A model generated the notes under the pieces. That model ran no database searches. It was not told the DNA's origin and saw only the letters and a program-made list of their open reading frames with translations. Positions 46,897 through 58,309 of a stretch of 64,000 bases of DNA are shown piece after piece (position 1 is the first letter of the stretch; every line of letters starts with the position of its first letter). The position numbers and the translations under genes are program-made. This DNA is from Phlebopus portentosus (Eukaryota; Basidiomycota; Agaricomycetes; Boletales; Boletinellaceae), in the NCBI GenBank assembly GCA_037892935.1, contig JAYXKI010000001.1, positions 3,162,001 through 3,226,000 on the forward strand, in the 5' to 3' direction.

Positions 46897-49800
46897 ATGG
46901 ACGAGCTGCTCCAACACTGCCTTCAAGAACTTGCTTTCGATGGAGACTTGGGTACGTGCTGATTATAATGTAGAGTAGGTAGAGAAATGCATGTCAATTT
47001 CGGTCCGAGGAGGGGCCCTGGTGTTCGATTCCTGCTCCAGCCACTCGTTACTTTCCTGTAATCCGGCCTTCTTTCAGTTCTGCCGTTTGATATTATTCTG
47101 TATGTGAGGGGCAATGCATTGAACTAAAGTCGTTTCTTCCTGTAGGTTGCAATGTTTCTCGTCTTCGCGACTTTGTCGGCGATTTTTATTCGTCCCGCAT
47201 ATCTATGCAGAATTTGGATGATTCCTATCATACTTTCGTTTGGTCACTGGTAGCTCAGCATCCTTCTGTCCGGATAGGGCTGCTTCCTCTGGGACAAACG
47301 GCCGACATATACATCCCTCCCCAGCCAAGAGTTTCCAAGAAGGGCAAAAATGGGCAAGACGATGTACAGAAGGATGGTTCGACAACCGGAGCTTTGGACT
47401 TGATTCCGAATGCAAGTCATTTCCCCCTACACGAATTGGTTAGAATCTATGGCGATCGCCTCAGGATCGCGCTTGATTCGGAGACATGTTTTGAAGCCGT
47501 GACCGGCTCTCATGCGAGGGTAAGTTTGATACACTCTGATACATTCTGAAATACATGATCATCCTAACCTCCGATTTCTAAAGCCTGCCAAATTAACACC
47601 AATGGTCTATGCCGCCTTGCAGATAATAGCTCGATCTCGTGAAACAGGTGTCAGTGTTCTGGATATCGGAAAAACCACCGGATATGACCAGAAAACCTGT
47701 TTCTACGTCGTGAAGCAACTCCTTGACTTGGATCTCATGTATGTCGTTCTACTTATGAATTTGATTACAATATTCAAGTGGCGCCTTATGCAGCGTAAAG
47801 CTCCGACGCGGTGGAAACAGCCAAAATTTCTGCGTGCATAAATACTTCTTCGACAGGAGCCCTGTGTGGAGACACGTTCGCGAAGAGGAAAATCGTGCCA
47901 GTGGAGAGGCGATAGAGAATGCGAGGGACGGAGGTGAAAATGGCTTTGAATCAGAATCTTTCGAGCTCCCACAATTTGATCCCATCGATACCCGTCATTT
48001 GACGAGTCTTACTATTTTGCGTCAACGACTCATTAAGCTGCTCAAGCATTCTCCGGAAGGTATTCAACCGTACACCAACATATCGGTTAAAATAGTGAGT
48101 GAACGCTTGCTCAAGGCACTACGGAGTTCTCATCACTAGGAAAAGGGTTTCTATCCGCGTTCGCGGACTGACAGGCGATTTTTCATCGTACGGCTCAACG
48201 AGCTCATCAACGAAGGCACTGTCGAAAAGATCTTCGTGCCTAGTGCAAATCCTGATACGGTTCATAATAAGCAAATTTATCTTCGCTTGCGGGCCTTTGG
48301 AAGCCCTCAACCGTCAACTGTCGTGGAGAGCGCACAGAAGATAGCGGTCGACGACGAGATGCTAGACAACTTGATTATGGAAGGTCGGTACTCGATTAGC
48401 CATGGATTTCATGAGTTAAGTCTCTCGAATAGATGAAAACGACCAAATCCAAGTGAAAACAACGAGGACACTTCATAAGCAGATTATTGACTTACTTCAA
48501 GAGTCGTCATCAATTGGGGCCACACTCAATGTACGTCTGCGCCCGATGTATTCTTTTGAAATTGTCACTGAACTTTGATCCAGGAGCTGAGCGATCGTCT
48601 CGGATCTTATGACAAGAAGACTTTGGAACTTCTTATTTCTCGCATGGAGCGCCAACCGCCACCTCCTCATCTAGCGGACCTTAGTGTCGTTCAGCTTTCA
48701 GAGACACATGGGAGAGAGCGCCGACACCGATTCTTCACTTTTGAGGGCTACTTTAAGCTCGTCGCACGCGAAGGCCTTGAACAGCCATTGACTCGGTACT
48801 CTGCCGAGGATTTGGCCAAAGCTGGAAACTTCATGCAAGATCGTGAAGGTGATTTTTACGAGACGCACGACGATCTTCAAGCATTCTACGGGAAATGGAG
48901 CGGACGAACTCATCGCTTCAGAATCTCAGTTAGTGAGGGCAATGAAGGTTCGCCCGGTAAGACGGGTGGAACGAGTATGCAAGGTGATGCTGCGACAATT
49001 CGGGCTTCCTCTAGAAAGTCTGTAAATCCGGTTCGGGCAGATGGAACGAGGAAGCGAGGCAGACCACCAAGAGACCCTGATGCCGCTGAAAAACGTGCAC
49101 ATAAGAGAGCTAAAAACGAATCAGCGGAAAATATTGCGTCGGAACCGAAAGATCAGAGCACTTCTGTCGAAGCCGTTGTCTCTACCTCTGGAGGACCGGA
49201 GGTCACAAAACGGAAGAATGAAGTTGGGAATATTGGGTCACATGTAGTAAGGTTTTTAGTGGAGTCTGAAGTTTGACTCTGGTATCTAACTGATGTGTTT
49301 CAGATGCCAAGACGAAAACGAGGTCGTCCACCAAAGACGACCCATCTAGATGTCACAGATCAGCCTTTCGTAGGAAATGTCTTGGAACTCGAAGGTTCAT
49401 CCGATCTGCAACGTGTTCAAACTACAGAAGTGGCTGGCTTCAATGTGCAGAGTTCAAAGCATCCTAGTTCGTCTATGGTGGAAGCCGTTGTCCAGCCCAT
49501 TCGTCTGCGTGGTAGTGACAAGGAGGCTACGCCATTCGCAGTTACTCCTCTTCATTCTCCTGGTTTTGCTTCGAGTCTGCTTACCTCTGGTCAACATCGA
49601 ACCTCTCATGCAGCCTCATCAGTCACTGTAGGTGCCCCGCATCCTCCTTCTGCAGACCCTCCTGCGCTGTCATCGGCGAATGGGATAGGTGTGCTGGGAA
49701 CCTCTTCACAATCTGAGGTCACCAACGAACTTCGCGAGGAATTTACAAGAGTGATAGCGTCCTTAGCCGACCAGATAAATGAATCGTTTTCATCTGGTTT

Positions 49801-52800
49801 GCTTACGGACAGAACGGATGAAAACGTGGTAACGTAATTAGCCATCATCATCTTGGTTAAAAGTAGCGTCAATAACATTCTTATCATTGTTGTTCAATCA
49901 GTTCCCGTCCCGGCCACTCCAGCTCTACCGTTGCCATTGTGGCTTCTGATAATAACAAGTCCAGAAATGCGCAGATTACTGAGGATAGCGAATACGCAGA
50001 GAAGATAATAGGCACTACTGAAGACGAGGAAGCTGCAAATGTGCATTCGGGGTTACAGGGAACAGGCTACGGCATAGAGTCTCCAGTGCATCATCTTGGG
50101 CCGCTGGAGGAGAGAAGTTCAAATGAAATCGCATTTGGCATGTCAGGGCCTCATCGCGAGCGCAGAATTAATCTGGCAGCAATGAGACGAGAGAACGAGC
50201 TGGTCCAATTGATCGAGAACGCCGGAGGCATTCTTAACACATCAACAACAGACTTCCCTACGGCACACACGAATCTAATTGAAGCCATCGTAAGGGCTGG
50301 TGACGCTGCTAGTACTCCAGTCGGGTCCAGAAGCGATCGACGAACTTTGAATTATACCCTTGACAAGCTGGAGGCGAATGGTCGGATAAAGTTGATCACT
50401 ACAAATCTTCCCTCCGCAATAGGTGGCGTTCGCAATGCTAAGATTGCATATCTACCATCAATCTCCGACGAACGCTTACGAGACTGGCTTTCTCTTGAAA
50501 GCCGTGTGGAGATAAACCTTCCAACTGCAATCAAGCAAGCTCGGGAGGAGATGGAGATCGATTCAACTAGCCCGATTAGCCTCGCCAAGCAATGGCTGTT
50601 TGGCAAAGATGCACGAGAAATGTTCCAGGAGCGTTGGCACAGAAACCCTCAGCGGGCTGAAATTTTGTTCGGTCAATCGGATGACGTTGTCTGTGAGGCA
50701 ATGCTTATGGAGAGGCAGACTCTGTCGCAGCTGTATGGATATTTGACGGGAAAGGTAGCGCGTGCAAGGCAATTGCACCTATGCACCATGGATCAGTTTG
50801 AACGCAGAGTCGAATCTCGTTTCACTCAGTCTTTGGACGAGCGAATCGTCAACTTGGGTTTTTTCGAGAATGACATCACATTAGAGACGCACTGCGCTTG
50901 TGTACCTGCCGTCGCGTTAGTCCAGGACATCAAAAAAAGTTTTGAAACTGAAGATGGGCGTAGGAAACCTGTGAAGGATGTCCCTGACGATTGGAAGCGG
51001 GCACTCCAGATTGGGAAAGCAGGGTCCCGCAATCGCATCTCAGACTTACTCGATTTTCTTCATTCTTTGCGATTAGTCCGCCCTTTGAGGCGAATACGGC
51101 GTGACGGTGCACCTGAGATTCAGGAGAGTACAATAATCTCTGAATATTTCTCCTTCGAGGAATTGCCTTCTGATTGGGCGTCAAAAGTGCCGCTTGTGCG
51201 ACCGGAATATTGGCAATTTCGTGAGACTGCGCCTCTGCATCTCTTTGCTCTTCGGACAGACCCAGCCCCGTTCTGGAAGGACGTGTCTACCGCTTGCCGG
51301 ATAGATGCTGAACGATATTGGGCGGAACTCAGGGCTTGCAGCCTGGATAAAGGGTACGCTGAGAAGGCTCCACGAGATTCATCGGCGGATCTACTCCCAG
51401 ATGGATGTTACAAAGCGGAGCAGCGCGTTGCGAAGGCACTTAGGCGTACTGCGTCCTGGACCACCGAATACACACTCTCTTGGTATCAGACTCAATATTT
51501 GAAGCGATTTGTCGACTATCGTAATGGTACCACGCCTCTTCAGGACTCGGACGACGAGAAATCCCGTTTGCAGAAGATAAGCGATGTCATCCATGCTCCG
51601 CTAGACGCTGTGCGCAGATATTATTTGTTATCGCGTGGGACGATACTTCACGAGTTGAAGAGAAAGCAACAACGAGAGACCAAAGCAGAGTCAGAGAAGA
51701 AAGAGGCCGACATGAAGCTACTGTTCGCACGGAAAAAGCTCGAAGCCGTCAAAAGTCGGGAGACTGCTTGGGATGCCATGGTACAAAAGGTTTACCCAGG
51801 ACTTTTAAAGGGTGTAGCGGCATCGCGCTTGCGTAAACTTCGACAATCTTATGTCGGAGGGAACGTCGTACAGGATAATCATCACTGGGAACTGCAGATT
51901 CAAGATGCTGTCAAAGCGGCCGAAAAAATGCGCAGCAGCCGCAATCTGTTTTCTAACGTCTCTCATGCAAATCGGGGATTTGTCCTTCGAAGCCAGTCGA
52001 ATGCTGTTTACTCGCAACTTCCTTCTGCAGCTCAAGGCAAATCCGTGGAATCTCTTGTAAATATACAGGGAAATTCAGTTATCGAAGAGGACGAGGCGGA
52101 AGGCAGTGACGTTCGCAAGGGTAAGAAGGTTACTAGAGGTAAGCGATTTAACTCGCTTTCTTTGCTCCGACTTAGCAGCAGACAAGGCGGAAAAGGGAAA
52201 GGCAAGGCGAAGCCACGACGATCCCGGTTCCAGTGGAATACAGACTACGATGAGCTGCTTCGTGACGCATATGTTATTTTGCGTGCACGTTGTCGTACAC
52301 ACCACAGACTTGAATGGGCCACAATAGATCAAATATTTCCATCGGTCCCTAGAAATAGCGTTAGAGGACGATTGGCAATGCTTAGTCAACAGCCTGGCGC
52401 GGATGCATATTTGCAGCGCCTGGAAAACTGTTGGCATGAGCTATGGGTTAAGAAGCGAGGCACGCCTGAACTTCCGGACCCGAATCCGAGGAATCCCATC
52501 GACTTTGATCTCAAAGCACATCTGCAATACCTCCGAAAATGCGTGGACAAAAACGCAATGTAAGTTATCGCTTTCCCTTCGGTAACTCGGTTGACCTCGA
52601 GCATTTATTGTAGACGTGTTGGTGTTTCCGCCATTGATGAGAACGAGTGCACTCCTTTGCCAGCAGATCCAAACAATATCTTGGCCGAATGGAATCTTGA
52701 AGAGCGGAAACCTGCACAAATGGACTGGGAATTTTTGTCTAACTCTGCGATGGCTGAGGAAGTCCGCGAAAAACTCTTTACAGATGCCACGTTTGTCTTA

Positions 52801-54381
52801 GAGAGTGAGGAGTTGACTGATGAGGGTCTTCAGCCTGATTCTGTTTGCCTTGCAGAATCAGCTTTGAAGGTAACTTCAGGACCACCCTCTTACCAATATG
52901 CTAACAAACTGTTTAGATGGTCATTGGCACACCTGATGAGTCCTATAGTGCAAACGACGCAGCAACTTTACTACATGATATAGGGAAAGAGGACATCAAT
53001 ACTGCTGTAGACAATTTACTCTCTCGAAATATTTTCTCCAAGCTCAATCGGGATCCCAACAAGCTTGTCCCGGGACGAACAATTAAAATCTCAGAAATGT
53101 ACTCATCACTCTGTCTTCTCCTGATTGAGCTGACAACATATTTTTTTTAGGAATCAGAACGCTCTTGGAGGCCCAGTTGCGAAAGATACGTTCATTGATG
53201 CATTTCAACTCGAGGACTCTTATGAGACGGCGAAGGATGAGTGGCGCGAATGGCCATTGACATCAAGCGATGGTGACACAGCTGCTCTGCTTCAGAAAAT
53301 TTCAGACCACCAGGTTGAGATTGAGGTAGACACGTCTCACGCTCAGGCGGCCCGCTCGACTCTCGAAGGGAATAGTAGAAAAGTCGGTGAGTAACATATC
53401 GGCAATTGTGATCTTGCGTAACTTGACTTTTCTTAGACGATGACGATATTGAGCTGTGTCTGCGCGTGAAACTTGGTAGCATGACTATGTTCGAAAATCG
53501 AGAGATGCCACTGGTCGATGAAGAAAATCTAATGAAGAATAACGATGTGACTGGTCACGGAAAAGCGGCTTCAGGCGATCAAGCTTGCTGTAGCATTCGA
53601 TCAGACGGAGTCGTGGATTGTCTGAGATGTATTGAAGACTCTCGTGCACAGCTAAACAACTGGGCAGAATGGGATAGGCGGATTGCTGAATCGATGTTAC
53701 AACTTGCAGATAGTCGTGAGAAGCGGGGTATCCCAATTGAGGAATTGAAGGTAAACAATGTAAGAACATCATAGTGAATGGAAACTGACATACGCCTTGA
53801 CAGGAACATATGGACTACGCGAGTGGTGCCTTCAACAGCGTCCTCCATAGTTTGCACACGCTCCGTATACCCCTTCTCTACTTGACCGGGTACAATTCAA
53901 CGATCGTCGTTTCCGCGAAGTATACAAATGCCTGGACAGTGACTGTCCCAGCCAGTTCTGCACCCGTCTCAAGAATTTTGCCAAGGCGGTGGTTAGACCT
54001 GAACGGAAATCTTGTCAATACGGTCTGGGAATCCGGCCTTCGGGCTGTCGTCGGGCTAATTCATCTCAGACCGGGTATATCCCAGGTATGTCATCAGTAC
54101 CAATGCACGTAAGGACAGAACTGAACTTGAAATCTTTTCTCTTTTTTTACGTATTTTTACTTGTGAAGGCCGAACTGCGCTGGCGACTCAGAACGGTGTA
54201 CGACCGGCAGGAAGTTTTCGACTTGTTGAATCATCTGTTGGCGAACGGAACTTTGAAGATTTTCTTCCGTGGGTGCTGGAAATCGGAGCAGACCGTATGC
54301 ATTGAGGCTCTATCGAAGGAAGATGAAAAGGCTGTATCCTGGTCTGTTCGGCAGGATAAGCGGTGGTATCGTATCTCCTAA
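46897..54381 (+). CDS. TFC3: TFIIIC largest subunit, B-block binding (tau138/TFC3)
   Basis: Binds the B box of tRNA genes and recruits TFIIIB for RNA polymerase III. The N-terminus MDELLQHCLQELAFDGDLG joins, after a first intron (46952-47144), to CNVSRLRDFVGDFY. A B-block winged-helix domain follows (MVYAALQIIARSRETGVS, VLDIGKTTGYDQKTCFYVVK, LLDLDL), then SPVWRHVREEE and a second winged-helix-like region. A basic linker carries two AT-hooks (KRGRPPRDP about 49.05 kb; KRGRPPKT about 49.32 kb). One very large exon (about 49.91-52.56 kb) encodes roughly 880 residues, including the extended winged-helix region GGILNTSTTDFPTAHTNLIE. Short exons then lead to the end DKRWYRIS at 54381. All joins that I checked keep the frame, for example VVT to SRPGHSSS across the intron at 49,840-49,900. 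Length and order fit fungal Tfc3. Confidence 0.88.
47022..47032 (+). promoter_or_regulatory. B-box-like element in TFC3 intron 1
   Basis: TGTTCGATTCC matches the Pol III B-box consensus GGTTCGANTCC at 10 of 11 positions. It lies in the first intron of TFC3 and is followed by TGCTCCAGCCA, which looks like a tRNA 3' end. The T-arm does not pair and no 5' acceptor half is present, so it is not a tRNA gene. Confidence 0.35.
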
Positions 54382-55191
54382 CTTATTCCCTTCATCAAAG
54401 GGAAATATGGCTCCTTGTAGCGAATAGCGAATTGGGGTTTCCTTCGAAGACGTATGTAATACTAGGAGTGGTCAATTCAAAGTCGAGTGACGGTCTATGG
54501 CCTTCTTCTGTTCATCAAAATGCCTTGTTACGTTTGCTGTGCCGAGAACAACACGAACTGTGAGAGAAGAGGTGTTATCGGGTGGGTCTTGATAAGTACC
54601 CATCAAAGAGACAATACTAGTGCCGAATAACATGGTTGTGAGCAACACCACCTCTGAAATATCTAAGCGAAACATAAAATCGTCGTGTCAAGAGAACATT
54701 GCATTCATCTCGTCAAAGTCGACCAAACACAAAAATGCTTTTTCGTGGTGTGTATCACAGAACAAACTGCAAGAGTAGTGATACTAAAAAAAATGTATGA
54801 ATGATGAATGATGCCGGGTGTGACGGGGAGGGAATGGCAACGAAGATGATTTATTTCATAAGAGCGTCGATCGTTGATTGTATTGGCGTGATGGTTCCGT
54901 CGTTGGCAAGGCCGTTGTAGACTTAGCGGTAGAAGTCGTCCCTTGTTCTCTCTCGCCCACCTCCTCCCCTCCTTCTCCGGTGTCTGCTCATCGGCTGGGC
55001 CGTCGCAGCCCTTTATCCCTTCCTTCTCATCCTCTCTCTTCTTACTCCTTTTTTTTTTCGTATCACTTTTCGTTGACCGATCCTACTATTCGCCCTAGTG
55101 GCTCATATTGCCTCTCACTCATCGTTCTGCACTTGAGGCATTTCTGTAGCATCTAGTTCAATTTCTCCATTCATTGTACAAGTCCGCAAGT
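54382..55191. promoter_or_regulatory. Intergenic region with long CT-rich promoter tract
   Basis: About 810 nt between two plus-strand genes. The left half is AT-rich and presumably the TFC3 3' end. From about 54,941 to 55,060 the plus strand is strongly pyrimidine-rich, ending in a T10 run, which is typical of core promoters of strongly expressed fungal genes. It precedes the next ATG by about 130 nt. Confidence 0.5.
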
Positions 55192-58016
55192 ATGAGGGTC
55201 AAGCAAGTATGGACGGCGTTCCCTCTTCCAGCTAAACTAAAGCTCTTTGTGGGTCTATGCATATTTCTTGACGAGGTCATCCGGTGCTAACGATGTATTG
55301 CAATTCCGATAGTGGGAGCGGGTTACATTCTCTCGCATGACCAAATTCTACTTTTTCTTCTCCGTTCTTCACTGTTTGGTGCAACTCGTGTTCCAGATTC
55401 AAGCTTTCTCTACGAATGCGCGAGCCGCCAACTTTCTTTGGCATCTTGTTACCCAAGCCAATACCGCAGATCCAGGTTTCTCCGTGTTCAGCGACGACGA
55501 GCTGCGTTTCTGCGAGAGTGTTCCTGATGGCATAACCACTGCCTCCTGTCAGTTGATATGGGCAGCGGCGAAAAACAATGGCAATTCTGAGAGGTCAGGA
55601 GAGTCGGGGTCCTCTACACCGTCATCGACTTCATTGGTCGAGCCATCAGGTCCGTCGTCCTCATCATCGTCAACAAGTGAGTCGGAGAGCCCGAAGACTG
55701 CCACGATCCGACTTGCTACAAGTGCTACGCCTAGTTCAGCGGTCCCTTTTTTTAGTTCATCAACTGCTTTGGGAACTAGTTCGGCAGCGGCTTCGACTTC
55801 TTCCACGATTTCGGCAACTAGCTCAGCAGCAGTGTTTTTGACCACTACTTCTTCAGTTTCATCGATCCTTTCGATAACCGTACCGACCAGTTCGGCTATA
55901 CCATCGGCGCCCAGTTCATCTGTTGCTGCTGTCGTGGGCGAGGAGGTAACGTCATCTGAAGACTCACATTATTTTATTCTCTGACGCTACAATATCGACA
56001 GGATGATGATGATGAACTCAGCGATGACGACGACGACGATCTCGAGAGCATTGCATCGGTCGATTCTCTCGATTCTGTTGAATCTCTCGACGAGGAAGAA
56101 CTCGAAAAGAGAGACCACCCAGATTTCAGAATTGCGGCTGTTGACGCTAACGGAACTACCGAAGTAGTCATTGATGGATTCGGATTCGACAACCAGATTG
56201 TCACCTTGAGTCGACGATGCTTGTACACTTTGAATTGGCCTGTGGAGACGTAAGTCCGATTCGATTCTTTTCCCTCTTGATTTGTAGCTGACCTGTTCCA
56301 GGCTTAATAACACGAAAAGGGAGGATATCACTTTTATTGCCTTCCAGTTCTGGGTGCTGGGGATGTCCATCGTTGCTGTAAGTTCATTGGCTCGAATCCT
56401 TGATATGATCTTCTAATACATGTCACTCAAAGATTTTAAACGAGTCGATCCCTCACATGTACGCCATAAGAATATCTTTCTTTGCAGCTTTGAAGTTGAC
56501 TGGTTTAAAGTATTGCTTCTCTTCTGACTCACGTTCTGGCAACGGCTTGGGGAGGATTCCAGATATGGCACACAAATGACTTCCGAGAGAACTTCGTCAA
56601 ACTAACGGCACAGGGCGCTTGTGATGGTACCAATCTCCTTTCGACGTACTGGAAGCCCCGTGCCAATGCAGAAATCGCGAGTCTGGTGCTCAACGCTGTC
56701 GCCCTTGTGCTATCTGGTTTCTTGTCCTGGAAGCTTTTCAAAGTGAGAAAATAGACATCACCAAAGACTGATTTACGTATTCTAATCTTCATTTAGCTCT
56801 TTGGATGGCAGACCTTCAAGCGCGTCGGAGCTTCCCGAACTATCAATCGTGTTTATAAGCTCGTTCTGACTCTTTCGATTGCGATACAATTGTCTCTGTT
56901 CTTCATCGTTGTGTCAATCGCACTGTGGCTTGACTCTCTTTGCAACGGTGTCGTCGGGCGGCTGTCGAAGAATCCCACACTGTTCAAAGGTTTAACGGTC
57001 GCTGTGATAGTAGTGAGTGAAGATATTGTGTACTACAACCACAGGTTACTCAGTTGGTCTGTTTTAGCTTCTCATCCCTTGGTTGACGCTGGTAATTATC
57101 TTTTCTTCTTGCGGGCGTACCTCTACCCTGACGCGAATCACACAGGGATGGATTTCTGTCCGCCGCGAACTGCGTGTCCAGATGCTCATCTTCCTGGTTT
57201 TGTCGCTGGGCTACATGGTGGGGTGGGCAGCGATGTTTACCTCGCCGACGTTCCGTTGGACTTTCGTGCTATGGCGTTTCTTTGTAAGTCGTTTTCGCCG
57301 ACAATCCGAATAAACGCAAGCACTGAGATTCTGTGTAGACACTTATGACTGTTGCATCAGTCGCCTTGACTTTGTCGACGTTGGTGATCGGTATCCTGTG
57401 CCGAATCAACTTTGGCAAGGGGCTTCCTCGCTATCGTGAGTTTTTTCTGGAAGTTGTCCTGACATGATTGTAATCCCTTCCTGCAGTGAACGCCGAAGAG
57501 GCATTGCCCGATAATTTCGAGCCAGTAACTCCTCGGGGACAAGTGTACGATGACGAGAAGGTCGAGTTTCCGTCTGGCCGCGCCGCCTTACCAACTTACT
57601 CTGCAGCTTTTGCGCAGAACACGCCTCCACGGCAGATGAAGTTCAGCCCTGCTCGTGTCGGTCCACGGTTCACTAACCCCTCGATTGAACCCTTTGAAAT
57701 CGATTCATCCTCGCGGGGCACTATTTTGACGGATATCTCTGACCTTCCGGGCACCTATGTTCAGCGCTCGAACGATTCAGGCTATCAAACTGAGACAATC
57801 TATTCGCGAGATACATACTCTCGTCAAACAGTTCCGGACGGAGCAACGCTGTATGATCAACGGCAGCTGGCTCGTCAAATGTCGGTGGGAAGCCAGAGAA
57901 GCTACTCCAGTACCAGTACTAGCTCAATCGTGAAAGCCCATGGCTCGAAACATAGTTACGGGTCCGATTCCGGGCAGCGCAACGACCCATTCTCAAAGCG
58001 CTGGATGATTGAATGA
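55192..58016 (+). CDS. Polytopic membrane protein with Ser-rich and Asp-rich luminal/extracellular region
   Basis: Unknown function; it resembles a basidiomycete membrane protein family that I recall without a name. The start MRVKQVWTAFPLPAKLKLF joins across intron 55249-55312 to WERVTFSRMTKFYFFFSVLHCLVQLVFQIQAF (first membrane segment). A loop with NTADPGFSVFSDDELRFC and CQLIWAAAK leads into about 110 Ser/Thr-rich residues, then after intron 55946-56001 an acidic run DDDDELSDDDDDDLES, and the conserved VVIDGFGFDNQIVTLSRRC. Further segments are FIAFQFWVLGMSIVAI, VLNAVALVLSGFLSWKLF, VLTLSIAIQLSLFFIVVSI, MLIFLVLSLGYMVGWAAMF and VASVALTLSTLVIGIL. A hydrophilic Ser/Thr/Tyr-rich tail of about 180 residues ends DPFSKRWMIE. 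The start depends on a GTGGGT donor; an alternative is ATG 55337. Confidence 0.78.
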
Positions 58017-58309
58017 GGCGATCTGAAAGGGTTCTCTTTGATCCTAATATTCAATTCTTTACAGTCTCTACCAGTAAGAATTTGTATCTAATCCTTTCGT
58101 TGCCACCGCGTGGTTGTTTGACTGCTTTTCGGACGTCGACTTATTTATCTCCTCTGCATTATTCTGTTGATTGTGTTACGAACATTCCCCTTCAGTATGG
58201 TAAATGAGGATAATTGCGTGTATGAAAGGTAAACAACAAACTAAAGCTACATGAGGTGCTATCCAAAAAAGAGTGCCTTTACAACAAAGGAAGACAGCGA
58301 AGTTACAGG

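Noticed and set aside
46960..47045. Full tRNA gene in TFC3 intron 1
   Set aside because: The T-arm does not pair, and there is no 5' half complementary to the apparent 3' acceptor TCCAGCC. Only the B-box resemblance was kept.
55549..55845. 98-codon minus-strand ORF rich in Val/Asp/Glu
   Set aside because: It is antisense to the Ser/Thr stalk of the membrane protein and has the same simple-codon cause.
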